A stretch of DNA of 64,000 bases, taken from assembly GCA_965199705.1 (NCBI GenBank), contig OZ241359.1, positions 2,852,001-2,916,000 on the forward strand, in the 5' to 3' direction. Numbering within the stretch: position 1 is the first letter of the stretch; every line of letters begins with the position of its first letter. Below the pieces are notes generated by a model, which worked only from the letters and a program-made list of their open reading frames with translations, was not told where the DNA came from and searched no databases. Both the position numbers and the translations under genes were made by a program. Of this stretch, positions 36,436-45,493 are shown piece by piece. The DNA is from Azophilus sp965199705 (GTDB lineage Bacteria; Pseudomonadota; Gammaproteobacteria; Pseudomonadales; Azotimanducaceae).

Positions 36436-36774
36436 CGTGTACGGGCCGTTGCGAAACTGAATGCTCACGATATACACTTTCCGGGTGGTTCAAGCGGCGT
36501 CACATCAGTGCAGTCGGCAAGAGACCTGCTTGCGTCATCGCGCTGGGGGCCGCTTGTCGGGTCGCGTCGCTAGAGCTTGCAGAAACCGGGAGTTCAGGTT
36601 GTCCACCGTGGATGAGGCTGACGGAAATCGCAGCAGTGGTGAAGGTCCGCGCGAGCCAACTGGACTCAAGTCTGGTCGCGCCCTTGTTTGCAAGACGGCT
36701 CGCGTTCGTATCCGGGTGCGGGGTTTCACCCGGGGCATTCAGGACAGGCGACCAGGCTGCGGGGATTCGACGGC
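36436..36774. other. Intergenic stretch between integrase relic and restriction-modification genes
   Basis: 339 bp. No supportable gene, tRNA or clear promoter is seen. Several overlapping short frames on both strands lack coding character. It may contain more degraded mobile-element sequence and must contain the promoter of the methylase gene. Confidence 0.5.
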
Positions 36775-37644
36775 ATGACGTTCACGCTCGCGCCCGCGGC
36801 AAATCCCTCCGGCACCGGGCGCCGAGTAGCCCGTCGCAGGTCGAAACGGCTGATTGCCTTTGGCTGGTATGGCGGGAAGTTTTCACACCTTGAATTTCTC
36901 GTACCGCTTATTCCAACCGATGGCGAGCATTTCTGTGACGTCTTCGGCGGTTCGGCGGCGGTGTTGATGAACGTCGGGCCTTTCCCCGTCGAGACGTATA
37001 ACGACATTGATTCCGACCTGGTCAACTTCTTCGAAACGCTGCGCAATCAAGGACCGGATCTCACCAGGGCCATTGGCTTGACGCCATTTTCCCGAGAAGA
37101 GCTCGCCCGAGCCTGCGAGCCTGCAAGCGGATTGTCACCGCTTGAGCGTGCCCGCCGATTCTACGTGCGCGCCCGCCAGACACGCACTGGACTGGCGCAG
37201 ACAAGCAGTGCAGGCCGGTGGGCTCATTGCGTATTGACGTCGCGGGCCGGGATGGCCGGCGCCGTTTCGCGTTGGCTTGGCTCTGTTGAAGGGCTTCCGG
37301 AAATTGCACAGCGATTCCAGCGCGTACAGATAGAAAACGCGCCCGCCATTGAGGTAATCCAGCGATATGACACGGAGAAAACCGTGTTTTATCTCGATCC
37401 GCCATACGTTCATTCGTCCCGAGGCGACGCTGCCGCTTACGGCTTTGAAATGTCCGATGACGATCATGTTGAATTGGCGGCGGCGCTACACGCCGTGCGC
37501 GGACGCGCCGTCTTGTCCGGCTACCGCACCGATCTTTACGATTCGCTCTATGGCGATTGGAGACGGATCGATGCACCGGCACGGAATTGCCATTCCGTCA
37601 GAAGCACCCGACAGGAGTCAGTCTGGCTCAATTTCCCGGAATGA
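36775..37644 (+). CDS. DNA adenine methylase, D12 class (type II restriction-modification)
   Basis: A 289-residue N6-adenine methyltransferase of the Dam/D12 class. It has FGWYGGKFSH (residues 29-38, AdoMet-binding motif equivalent to the family's PGGK), DVFGGSAAVLMN (motif I region), YNDIDSDLVNFF, and the catalytic DPPY at 208-211 in VFYLDPPYVHSS. It would methylate adenine in the sequence cut by the downstream endonuclease and so protect the host DNA; that the two share a target is inferred. The start at 36775 is the ATG closest to the conserved domain; an upstream start at 36688 is possible. Its stop overlaps the endonuclease ATG. Confidence 0.88.
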   Translation: MTFTLAPAANPSGTGRRVARRRSKRLIAFGWYGGKFSHLEFLVPLIPTDGEHFCDVFGGSAAVLMNVGPFPVETYNDIDSDLVNFFETLRNQGPDLTRAIGLTPFSREELARACEPASGLSPLERARRFYVRARQTRTGLAQTSSAGRWAHCVLTSRAGMAGAVSRWLGSVEGLPEIAQRFQRVQIENAPAIEVIQRYDTEKTVFYLDPPYVHSSRGDAAAYGFEMSDDDHVELAAALHAVRGRAVLSGYRTDLYDSLYGDWRRIDAPARNCHSVRSTRQESVWLNFPE

Positions 37645-38732
37645 ATACCGCGCAAGCGCGTCAATGGCTGGATGAAGCGTGGGAAGAGGCTCTGGATTCC
37701 GCCGACGAGAACCCGGATCCCGATGTTGACCGGCTGGTCAACTCCAGCATCGCGTCTATCCGCTACGCACTCATTACGCAGGTCATTGGCAAGATCGCGG
37801 ATCCGAACCGCAGCCTGTTCTACCTTCAGGCTGCCGATGGCGAGCCCGGCGCCTGGAACGCTCGCAGTTTTTGTGACCAGGTGATTGTACCCTGGGTCGG
37901 AGACAATCATGACGTCATCGGAACAAGCTCGGAACCCTATGCAAACAAGCCACTGCGCCGAATTCGAATATCAAGAGGCATGAGGGATGTCCGTGGGCAG
38001 GACTGGGACCGACTTGCGGATCTGTTCGAGGCTTGGGACAGCGCGTCCCAGGAAGACTTGCAAAAGGCGTGTCGTCGGTGTCTGGCGGCAATCGCCCGAA
38101 GACTCTCCGGACAGTCGTTCAAGTACTCCATTCCGCTTCGCATCAGCGCTTGCCAAACCCACGCAATTCTCAAGGCGTTCCTGTCCGAACAGAGCGGCGG
38201 GTTGCGCCCAATGGTCGTTGCCACGGCGCTGATGCGAGTGCTTGGCGAGGGCCTCGGGTTGTTTGACCGCATCGAATCGCAGGGCGTCAATGAGGCAGAC
38301 GCCATCTCCGGCGCTCCGGGCGATGTCATGTGTCATGCGAGTGACGGCAGCCTGATACTGGCCGTCGAAGTCAAGGACCGACAGCTGACATTCGCTGATG
38401 TCCGCTCATCCATGCGCAAGACAAGGCAAGCCGACACTGCGCTCACCAAACTTCTGTTCGCCGTTCCCGGATTGCGTGAATCGGAACGCAGAGAAATTAC
38501 CGAGGGCATGGAACAGGCTTGGGCGTCCGGTCTGAATCTCCACCACGTGGACCTGCTCGATTTTGCCAGGATCAGCTTCGTCCTGCTGGACGAGGCGTGG
38601 CGGCCAAGGCTGTTGCGCGAGGTCGGGAACGATCTCGACAAACGAGGCGACCACCGCCACCGCCGAGCATGGCATGATCTTCTGATCCGGGAGGAGTCGT
38701 CCGGGGAACAGCATGAACCGAAATCGCCTTGA
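37641..38732 (+). CDS. SacI-family type II restriction endonuclease
   Basis: A 363-residue protein resembling the RE_SacI family. ARSFCDQVIVPWVGDNHD with SSEPYANKPLRR corresponds to the LCxxVVVP...GxxxEPxxNxP region. A likely PD-(D/E)xK nuclease core is G227-D228-V229 followed by E243-V-K245 (AVEVKD). A C-terminal AWHDLL helix also fits. SacI cuts GAGCTC; whether this enzyme does is unknown. The ATG lies within the methylase stop (ATGA), so methylase and endonuclease are translationally coupled. The pair stands alone, next to an integrase relic, which suggests acquisition by transfer. Confidence 0.75.
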   Translation: MNTAQARQWLDEAWEEALDSADENPDPDVDRLVNSSIASIRYALITQVIGKIADPNRSLFYLQAADGEPGAWNARSFCDQVIVPWVGDNHDVIGTSSEPYANKPLRRIRISRGMRDVRGQDWDRLADLFEAWDSASQEDLQKACRRCLAAIARRLSGQSFKYSIPLRISACQTHAILKAFLSEQSGGLRPMVVATALMRVLGEGLGLFDRIESQGVNEADAISGAPGDVMCHASDGSLILAVEVKDRQLTFADVRSSMRKTRQADTALTKLLFAVPGLRESERREITEGMEQAWASGLNLHHVDLLDFARISFVLLDEAWRPRLLREVGNDLDKRGDHRHRRAWHDLLIREESSGEQHEPKSP

Positions 38733-38837
38733 CCGCTTGACCCTCTGACCGGCAAACGCCACTATCGTCGGCCCATGTCCGCTGTCGGCGAGGGCCAGGG
38801 CGCCACTCGCCTGCTCGTCCACAGGCTCTGAACCCGA

Positions 38838-39590
38838 ATGTCTTTGCTGGAACGTCTCGAATCCCTCTATCTCGGCGGTGTCCGAACGCTCTTCGTGTGC
38901 CTGGTCACAATCATGATCGTGCTGCTTCCGGCGGCTGGAATCTGGCTCGGCTGGAGCGCCCTGACGCTTGGCAAGCATGTCGCAACAGATCATCTGGATG
39001 CGCCGGAGTGGGCGGAGCTGCGCGCCGACATTCTCCCCGTGCCCGCCCCGACCGACACGAGCGGGACCGGGCCGACAGCTGATGCGTCGGACACTGGCAG
39101 CGGGCCGGATCCGATCGATCCCGCCATGGCATCCGTGCTTTCGCTGCTGGATGGCATGTACCCGCAGGACCCGAACTGGCGCTTTTCGGAACGCATCGGC
39201 CCGGCGCTGCTCGCCGCCTGGGCCGATCAGGCGCTCAAGCAATCCAGCGCGGACCGAGCCAGCTTCCTGCTGGCCTTGCAGGGTTATGCAGAAGCCCTTG
39301 CGACAGACCCATTGCTCGACCGCCTGGCCGCTGACGAAGCGCGCCTGAACACGCTTCTGGAGGCGCTGGATCGGTTTGCCGACGCCTACCTCGAAGCGCA
39401 TGCAGCAGCCGAGCTGCAAGCCAGGGAGCGCAACGCCAGGGAAGAGGCCGAGTTGGCCTCACAGAGAAGCTTTGTCCTGATAGCCGGGGCCGTTATTGCA
39501 GCCGCCTTCCTGACCCTTATCCTGTTGCTTGCGCTCCTGCGAATGGAGCGTCATCTGGCCGGAATACGGCATCAGGAATCTGCCGAATAG
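38838..39590 (+). CDS. Two-helix membrane protein of unknown function
   Basis: A 250-residue protein with an N-terminal membrane helix (about 17-42, LFVCLVTIMIVLLPAAGIWLGW), an extracytoplasmic domain with a Thr/Asp/Gly/Pro linker (about 68-92), a helical Ala/Leu/Glu-rich stretch likely to form a coiled coil (about 160-205) and a C-terminal helix (about 210-232). I do not recognise it. It starts about 105 bp after the endonuclease gene and is convergent with der across 83 bp. Confidence 0.6.
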   Translation: MSLLERLESLYLGGVRTLFVCLVTIMIVLLPAAGIWLGWSALTLGKHVATDHLDAPEWAELRADILPVPAPTDTSGTGPTADASDTGSGPDPIDPAMASVLSLLDGMYPQDPNWRFSERIGPALLAAWADQALKQSSADRASFLLALQGYAEALATDPLLDRLAADEARLNTLLEALDRFADAYLEAHAAAELQARERNAREEAELASQRSFVLIAGAVIAAAFLTLILLLALLRMERHLAGIRHQESAE

Positions 39591-39673
39591 GCGCTGCATT
39601 TCCTTCTTCAAATCTGTTGCCCTGCTACCCGAAGCCGCACGCTGTACTCAGGCCTTGATGCAACTGGCCCGGA

Positions 39674-41053
39674 TTACTTGCGATGACGCAGCATCCGCCG
39701 ACGCTTGCGCACTTGTCGGCGAGTCAGTTTATTGCGCCTGTCGGCATAGGGGTTTGCGCCACTGCGCAACTCCAGGATCACCGGATTGCCAATCAGCCCC
39801 AGCGAGTCGCGAAAGCCGTGCTCCAGAAAGCGGATGTAGTGTGCCGGCAGGGATTCGGTCTGGTTCCCGTGCAGGCCGATTTTCGGTGGCCAGGCGCCGA
39901 GCTTGTGCGCATAGCGGAGCTTGATCTGCCGGCCGCGCACGCTCGGTGGCGGATGCGCTCGAACCAGCGCTTGCAGCACCTCGTTCAATCTGGGCGTGCT
40001 GACGTTGAACGCGCCCGCGCGACAAACAGCCAGCACATCGGTCAACAAGCGGCTCAAGCCCTGGCCTCGCAAGGCGGAGATAAACCGTTTCGGCGCCCAG
40101 GGCACAAAGCGCAGGCGACGGTCCAGGGTGCGCTGCGCCTGACGCCTTGCGGACGCCGTCAACCGATCGCTCTTGTTGATCGCCAGGACCAGGCCGGCGC
40201 CGGCCTCGCCGGCAAGTTGCAGGATATGCAGGTCCTGATCCACCAGCCCCTCCTCGGCATCCACCAGGATAACAGCAGCTTCGGCGCTTGCCATGGCCTC
40301 GAACGCCTTGGCAACCGAGAACTTCTCCACCGTTTCGGAGATACGCCCACGGCGCCGGACGCCCGCCGTGTCGATCAGGCGCAGTGGCTCGCCGCGCCAG
40401 ACCCAGGGAATCTCGACCGCATCCCGCGTCGTGCCGGGGCAGTCCAGGACAATCTGTCGTTCCTCGCCGAGCAGCCTGTTGATCAGTGTGGACTTGCCGA
40501 CATTGGGCCGACCAACTATGGCGAGACGAGGTCCGGCTGACGCGGGCTCCGGCGCCTCAGCCACATCCGGCAACCGGCTGGCAAGTGCTCGAATCAGTGT
40601 CGGCAACCCCTGGCCGCGTGTGGCCGACACGGCCACAGCGTCGCCGAAGCCGAGCGCTGAAAACTCCGCCAGGGCAGTTGATCGGTCCCGACCGTCAATC
40701 TTGTTGACCACCAGCGACACGGCATGGCCGCCGCGCCTGAGATAACTGGCAATCTCCTCATCCGCGGCTGTCAGGCCGTCCCTGGCGTCCACCAGCAGGA
40801 CAACCCGCCAAGCCTCCGCCAGGGCGATGGACGCCTGCTGATCGATGGCCTCGCCAAACGCGCCACCTGCAGCCAGGCCGCCAGTATCCACCACCAGACA
40901 GGGCTTGCCGAACAGATCCGTGCGCCCGTAGCGGCGATCACGGGTCACGCCCGGCACATCGGCCACCAGCGCCTGGCGCGTACCGGTCAATTTGTTGAAG
41001 AGCGTGGATTTGCCGACGTTGGGCCGGCCGGCCAACACCAGCCTGGGAATCAC
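39674..41053 (-). CDS. der: Ribosome biogenesis GTPase Der
   Basis: A 459-residue protein with two GTPase domains in tandem. G1 loops are GRPNVGKST at residues 7-15 and again in AIVGRPNVGKSTLINRLLG near 183. DTGG and DTAGVRRR switch motifs and NKID and NKSD specificity motifs are present, plus a C-terminal KH-like domain (residues about 360-450) with a basic tail. It acts in 50S subunit assembly. Length matches the family. It is the last gene of the ndk-to-der run, and its ATG overlaps the bamB stop. Confidence 0.96.
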   Translation of the reverse strand: MIPRLVLAGRPNVGKSTLFNKLTGTRQALVADVPGVTRDRRYGRTDLFGKPCLVVDTGGLAAGGAFGEAIDQQASIALAEAWRVVLLVDARDGLTAADEEIASYLRRGGHAVSLVVNKIDGRDRSTALAEFSALGFGDAVAVSATRGQGLPTLIRALASRLPDVAEAPEPASAGPRLAIVGRPNVGKSTLINRLLGEERQIVLDCPGTTRDAVEIPWVWRGEPLRLIDTAGVRRRGRISETVEKFSVAKAFEAMASAEAAVILVDAEEGLVDQDLHILQLAGEAGAGLVLAINKSDRLTASARRQAQRTLDRRLRFVPWAPKRFISALRGQGLSRLLTDVLAVCRAGAFNVSTPRLNEVLQALVRAHPPPSVRGRQIKLRYAHKLGAWPPKIGLHGNQTESLPAHYIRFLEHGFRDSLGLIGNPVILELRSGANPYADRRNKLTRRQVRKRRRMLRHRK

Positions 41054-42375
41054 CGGACAGACAGCTCCAGAGCCACCAGGTCGCCGGAATTGCCCAAGAC
41101 ATAAAGCGTGCGTCCTTCGGCGACGACCATGCCGGAGCGAATGCCCTTGCCATCCAGTTTCCGGCGGGCGAGGAAACGTCCATCGCTTTGCGCCAGCACG
41201 TGCAGATAGCCCTCGCTGTCGCCCACCACTACATAGTTGTTGAAGGCCGCCGGGCTGGAAAGCTTGCGTCTGGCGAGGCCCTCCTGACGCCAGACCTCCT
41301 GGGCCGTCTGCTGGTTGATGGCAACGACGGCGTCATCCTCATCCACCACATAGATCTCGGAGAACCCGGCCGCCAGATCCAGATGGCTGGATACTTGATG
41401 CTGCCACAAGAGACCACCGTCGGTGCGTCGCAGCGCCTTCAACCGGCCCTGGAAGGCAACCGCAAACAGCAAGCCGCCTTCGATCAACGGCGCGCCGTCC
41501 ACGTCGACGATGCGGCTGAGTTCGGAACGCCCTTCGGGGAGCATGATGCGATGGTCCCAGAGCGGTTCCCCTGTTTCGGCTCGAATGGCCGTCACCATGC
41601 CATTGGAAAAACCCGCATACACCACCCCATCGGCGACCACCGGAGAGGCTGTGCCGCGCAAGGTGAGCACCGGCGTCTGTATGTCGAAACTCCAGCGCAC
41701 GGCGCCATCCCTTGCTTCAAGGGCCAGCAGGCGACCGTCTATGGTCTGCAGGAACACAGTATCGGCGCTGCCTGTCGGTCGGCACAGGATCTCGCTGCCG
41801 AGCGCAACTCGCCAGACTTCAGCGCCACTCCCTGGCGAAAGGGCAATCAGTTCGCCATCCGTGGTGCCGAGCAGCACATGACCGGCGCCGACGCCAATCC
41901 CGCCGACCCAGCTTCGATCACGTCGGTCGAATACGCGAACCCCCGAGAAGATCCGGCGCTTCTCGGGCGATGCCGGATCGACCCGCACCCGCCAAAGGCG
42001 CTTGCCGGTGAAGCGGTTACGGGCCTCGACTACCCCATAGCCGTCTGCGGCATAGATCGAGTCCGTCAGGATCACTGGATCCATGCGCAGATACTTGCGT
42101 CCCAGGCCAGAGCCCACCGAACCGCGCCAGACTCGATCGATGCTGATTTCCGGCCGAAAGTCCACCAGTTTGGCGGGCTTCAGCTTGACCTTGTCGTCGT
42201 CCTTGTCGCCGCCAATTCCCGGTATCCAGGAAAACCAGCCACAGGCGCCGCACAGCAGCCCGGCCAGAACCAGGATCAGGGCGCGCGGGCCCAGGCTGCG
42301 AAACCCGGCGCCGGCGCGCCCTGCCGGAGCCAGGGCAGCACTGCTGTCGGGCGTGGAGAAGGGCGCGATGCTCAT
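41050..42375 (-). CDS. bamB: Outer-membrane protein assembly factor BamB
   Basis: A 441-residue beta-propeller lipoprotein of the BAM complex, which inserts barrel proteins in the outer membrane. An N-terminal hydrophobic segment ends LLCGACGWF, an imperfect lipobox, followed by seven or eight PQQ-like blades (e.g. NRFTGKRLWRV, AVVAINQQTAQEVWRQEG, DGELIALSPGSGAEVWRVALG). The N-terminal region before the lipobox is longer than usual (about 40 residues), so the true start may lie further in. It is coupled to yfgM upstream and der downstream by 4-bp overlaps. Confidence 0.92.
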   Translation of the reverse strand: MSIAPFSTPDSSAALAPAGRAGAGFRSLGPRALILVLAGLLCGACGWFSWIPGIGGDKDDDKVKLKPAKLVDFRPEISIDRVWRGSVGSGLGRKYLRMDPVILTDSIYAADGYGVVEARNRFTGKRLWRVRVDPASPEKRRIFSGVRVFDRRDRSWVGGIGVGAGHVLLGTTDGELIALSPGSGAEVWRVALGSEILCRPTGSADTVFLQTIDGRLLALEARDGAVRWSFDIQTPVLTLRGTASPVVADGVVYAGFSNGMVTAIRAETGEPLWDHRIMLPEGRSELSRIVDVDGAPLIEGGLLFAVAFQGRLKALRRTDGGLLWQHQVSSHLDLAAGFSEIYVVDEDDAVVAINQQTAQEVWRQEGLARRKLSSPAAFNNYVVVGDSEGYLHVLAQSDGRFLARRKLDGKGIRSGMVVAEGRTLYVLGNSGDLVALELSVR

Positions 42376-43196
42376 CCTGAGTTCTCCTCTGGCGCAGCCT
42401 GGCGCTCGGTTTCGGGCCCCGTCAGGTCAGCGCCTGTATCTCCGCCTTCCGATTCGTGGCCGTCGCTGGCTGCTTCTTCACCGCCTCCTGCTGCAACGCC
42501 CGCCGCGCCGGCAACATCTTCGGCGCCGTCGCCAGCAACCGGGTCATTTGCTGCCGGCGCACCGGCATTGACGGAGGCGCGGGTGTCATTGACTTTCATG
42601 TCCAGAAGCGGGTCTTCAGCGCCTGGCTCAAGTTCCGCCATGGCGGCCCGCGCCGCCAGATAGGCCTCATGCGCGAGTGACCTGTCGCCCTCGGCCACAT
42701 GGATGTCCCCTTTCAGAAGCAACGCATGCCAGCGATAGCCAGGGCCGCGCACGGCATTCAACAGCGCCAGCGCCTCCTCGGGCTGCGCCTGCTGCTGAAG
42801 CAGCCTGGCGAGCCGCAACCGGGCAAGGTCCTGCAGCATATCCGGCGCATCCGAGGCCAGCAGCCGGCGCAGGGAAGCGACCGCGGCTTGCATATCCTCC
42901 GCCATGAGCTGCATCTGCGCCTGACGCAGCAGAACGAATGCTTGCCAGGCCGTGTCGGCGAACTCCTGATGTATGGTATCGGCCAGGCGATCGCGGTCCT
43001 CGTCCTCGGCCTCAAGCCAGTCGGCATACAGATCGAATGCCTCACCTCGCCCTGTTTCGGCAGCCGCTTGATACCAACGCCAGCCAATCAGCCCGCCAAT
43101 TGCCAATGCAGCGCCGATGACAAGCAGCAGCCCGTTCCGGCGCCACCACTGTTTCAGGCGGTCCAGTTGTTCATCGTCTGTCAGAAATTCGGCCAC
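42372..43196 (-). CDS. yfgM: YfgM-family tetratricopeptide protein
   Basis: A 274-residue single-pass membrane protein: a short cytoplasmic N-terminus (MAEFLTDDEQLDRLKQWWRRNG), one helix (about 24-42) and a periplasmic TPR region (about 50-210), then an Ala/Gly/Asp/Glu-rich tail of about 60 residues that E. coli YfgM lacks. YfgM works with PpiD at the SecYEG translocon (family knowledge). Its start overlaps the hisS stop by 16 bp and its stop overlaps bamB, the usual hisS-yfgM-bamB-der order. Confidence 0.88.
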   Translation of the reverse strand: MAEFLTDDEQLDRLKQWWRRNGLLLVIGAALAIGGLIGWRWYQAAAETGRGEAFDLYADWLEAEDEDRDRLADTIHQEFADTAWQAFVLLRQAQMQLMAEDMQAAVASLRRLLASDAPDMLQDLARLRLARLLQQQAQPEEALALLNAVRGPGYRWHALLLKGDIHVAEGDRSLAHEAYLAARAAMAELEPGAEDPLLDMKVNDTRASVNAGAPAANDPVAGDGAEDVAGAAGVAAGGGEEAASDGHESEGGDTGADLTGPETERQAAPEENSG

Positions 43197-44470
43197 GCAG
43201 CCGTCTCCTGCCGTAAAACGTCAAGGGCCTGCGGCAGCGTCAGTGTCCGTTGCGGAGCACCGGTGCGCAGATCCTTGAGTGCGAGCGCATTTTCCCCTAC
43301 TTCCGGCAAGCCTAACAACATCGCCCATTGCGCGCCGCTCTGGTCGGCGCGACGCAACTGATTCGCCAGCTTGTCGCCACCGTGGTGCACGCGCACCCGC
43401 AGCCCCGGAATGGCTTGGCGAATCTGCTCCGCTGCGGCGAGTGCGCTGGCCGGCGTAGCTGGCGGCAACAGGCAGCAGTAGAGATCCACGGCGCCGCGTT
43501 GCTCCGCCTCCTCGCCAGCGCGCGCTGCAACCAGCAAGAGCAATCTCTCGATGCCGAGCGCAAAACCCGCCGCTGGCGTCGCTTTGCCGCCGATCATCTG
43601 CGCCAGGCCGTCATAGCGCCCGCCCGCACAGACGGTGGCCTGCGCCCCCAGGACGCTGCTGGTCCATTCGAACACGGTTCGGTTGTAGTAATCGAGTCCG
43701 CGCACCAATCGCGGATTCTCCACCCAGTGGATCCCCAGTTCATCCAGCAGGGCCTTGAGGGCCGCGTCGTGGGCGATGCTCTCCGCATCCAGATAATCCC
43801 GGAGCTTTGGCGCTTCGGTCAGCAGGGCTTGGGTTTCGGGCGCCTTGCTGTCCAGTATGCGCAGGGGATTGCGCGTGAGCCTGCGCACGCTGTCGCTGTC
43901 CAGGGCCGAACGGCGCGGTTCCAGCCAGGCCACCAGAGCGCTGCGCCAGGCGTCCCGAGCGGCAGCGGAGCCAAGACTGTTCAACTCCAGCCGAACGATG
44001 TCGGCAACGCCGAGCGCGTTCCAGAAAGCCTGACAGAGTTGCAACAGCTCAGCATCCAGCTCGGCCCCGGCCAGGCCGAAAGCCTCAACGCCAACCTGGT
44101 GAAACTGCCGAAACCGGCCCTTTTGCGGACGTTCATGGCGGAACATGGGGCCGCGATAGAACACGCGTTGCGTGCGGTTGTGCAAAAGGCCATGCTGCAA
44201 CAGGGCGCGCAGGCAGGAAGCGGTGCCTTCGGGACGCAGGGAAATGCTGCCGCCGTCGCGGTCTTGCAGTGTGTACATCTCCTTCTCGACAATGTCAGTC
44301 GCATCGCCGACGCCGCGTGCGAAAAGATCCGTGGCCTCCAGCAACGGCAGCTGCATTTCCTCGTAGCCAAAGCCCTCCGCCAGACGCGCTACCGTTTCTT
44401 CCAGGGTTCGCCAGCGCCGGTTCTCCGCCGGCAGTATGTCGCGCATACCTCGCAATGAACGTACTGTCAT
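43181..44470 (-). CDS. hisS: Histidyl-tRNA synthetase
   Basis: A 429-residue class II synthetase. It begins TVRSLRGMRDILPAE, followed by motif 2 (GPMFRHERPQKGRFRQFHQVGVEAFG), the histidine-specific LVRGLDYYNRTVFEW and motif 3 (AAGFALGIERLLLL), then an anticodon-binding domain. Length is close to the usual 424. I chose the ATG at 44470; the longer in-frame start at 44602 runs into rodZ. In most gammaproteobacteria ispG lies between rodZ and hisS; here it is absent and only 37 bp separate the two genes. Confidence 0.95.
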   Translation of the reverse strand: MTVRSLRGMRDILPAENRRWRTLEETVARLAEGFGYEEMQLPLLEATDLFARGVGDATDIVEKEMYTLQDRDGGSISLRPEGTASCLRALLQHGLLHNRTQRVFYRGPMFRHERPQKGRFRQFHQVGVEAFGLAGAELDAELLQLCQAFWNALGVADIVRLELNSLGSAAARDAWRSALVAWLEPRRSALDSDSVRRLTRNPLRILDSKAPETQALLTEAPKLRDYLDAESIAHDAALKALLDELGIHWVENPRLVRGLDYYNRTVFEWTSSVLGAQATVCAGGRYDGLAQMIGGKATPAAGFALGIERLLLLVAARAGEEAEQRGAVDLYCCLLPPATPASALAAAEQIRQAIPGLRVRVHHGGDKLANQLRRADQSGAQWAMLLGLPEVGENALALKDLRTGAPQRTLTLPQALDVLRQETAAWPNF

Positions 44471-44507
44471 GTCACCGCAGTCTCCGATGGGCGCAGGGCC
44501 GATCAGA

Positions 44508-45458
44508 TCACTGGCCGAGCACCAGGGTGGCCACCTGGTCTCGCGTATGCGCCGCCAGAGGCACCGGCTGACCGTTGAAGCGGAGCGCGACGCCAGGCGC
44601 ATAGCCCAACCGCACGCGCAAGGGACCCTGGCCGATCAGTCGCAGCCGGTCATCGGCATGGCCAAGCGCACTGTACAGCGTTCGGCCCTGATGGTCCCGG
44701 ACCTCCACCCAGCAGGGCTGGGAGAAGAAAAAGTCCAGTTCGTCCTCACCGAGCGTCGTTATGCGCGCCACTTCGAGGCCGGGGAGATGTTCTGTCTTCT
44801 CCGGGCGCACGGGCGCAGGCGCAACCGGAGCAGCCGTCCCGGCGGTTGCCGTCGCCGAAGACGCCGGCCCCGCGGACACAGAGCCAGGGCCAGCAAGCGG
44901 GGTACTGTCGTCCGGATAGAAAATCCAGATGCCGCCGCTGAGCAGAATCATCGCAAGCACAACGCTGACGCCCAGGATGAGCGTTCTTGGCCAACTTGCG
45001 GACATTTGCTTTCCAGGCATGACAATCGAGGGTCCAGGCGTTTCAGCACGACCCGCATGCCTGTCATAAGCCTGCACCAACGCCTCGCCGTCGATGGCCA
45101 CCAGCCTGGCGTAGGCGCGCAGGTAGGCGCGAACGAACACAGGCGCCGGCAGGTCTTCATAGGCATCCTCTTCCAGGGCGCTGATGACCCTGGGCGCAAC
45201 ATGGAGGCGTTCGGCTATTTGTGGCCCCGTAAAATCGTGGCGAATGCGCGCCGCGCGCAACGCCTCGCCTGGATTGAGGATCGAACCGTCATCTCCGATC
45301 GGGAACGACACCATTTCCGGCAGCGGTGTCGCTGCGTCAGGCTTGCGCGCCGGTTTGCGGGGCCTTGGTTTATCCGCCTCGGCCTTCGGCGGCGAAAGCG
45401 TGGTCTCATCGAAGTCAAGCAGAGCTAGCTGCGAGCCATGCCTGGTGGTCCGTGCCAT
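44508..45458 (-). CDS. rodZ: Cytoskeleton protein RodZ
   Basis: A 316-residue bitopic protein that links the MreB cytoskeleton to cell-wall synthesis. It has a helix-turn-helix of the RodZ type (GEALRAARIRHDFTGPQIAERLHVAPRVISALEEDAYEDLPAPVFVRAYLRAYARL), one membrane helix (about 155-178), an Ala/Pro/Thr linker and a C-terminal DUF4115 beta domain (QPCWVEVRDHQGRTLYSALGHADDRL). The N-terminus carries an extra basic/acidic 60 residues before the HTH. It lies between rlmN and hisS; the pilF gene usually found before rodZ is not present. Confidence 0.9.
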   Translation of the reverse strand: MARTTRHGSQLALLDFDETTLSPPKAEADKPRPRKPARKPDAATPLPEMVSFPIGDDGSILNPGEALRAARIRHDFTGPQIAERLHVAPRVISALEEDAYEDLPAPVFVRAYLRAYARLVAIDGEALVQAYDRHAGRAETPGPSIVMPGKQMSASWPRTLILGVSVVLAMILLSGGIWIFYPDDSTPLAGPGSVSAGPASSATATAGTAAPVAPAPVRPEKTEHLPGLEVARITTLGEDELDFFFSQPCWVEVRDHQGRTLYSALGHADDRLRLIGQGPLRVRLGYAPGVALRFNGQPVPLAAHTRDQVATLVLGQ

Positions 45459-45493
45459 GCGCCAGAGTGCCTCTGCTGCCGGGCTGCCGGGAC

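Noticed and set aside
36461..36778. A 105-codon plus-strand frame before the methylase
   Set aside because: Arg/Gly-rich, overlaps several other short frames and shows no family pattern or ribosome site.
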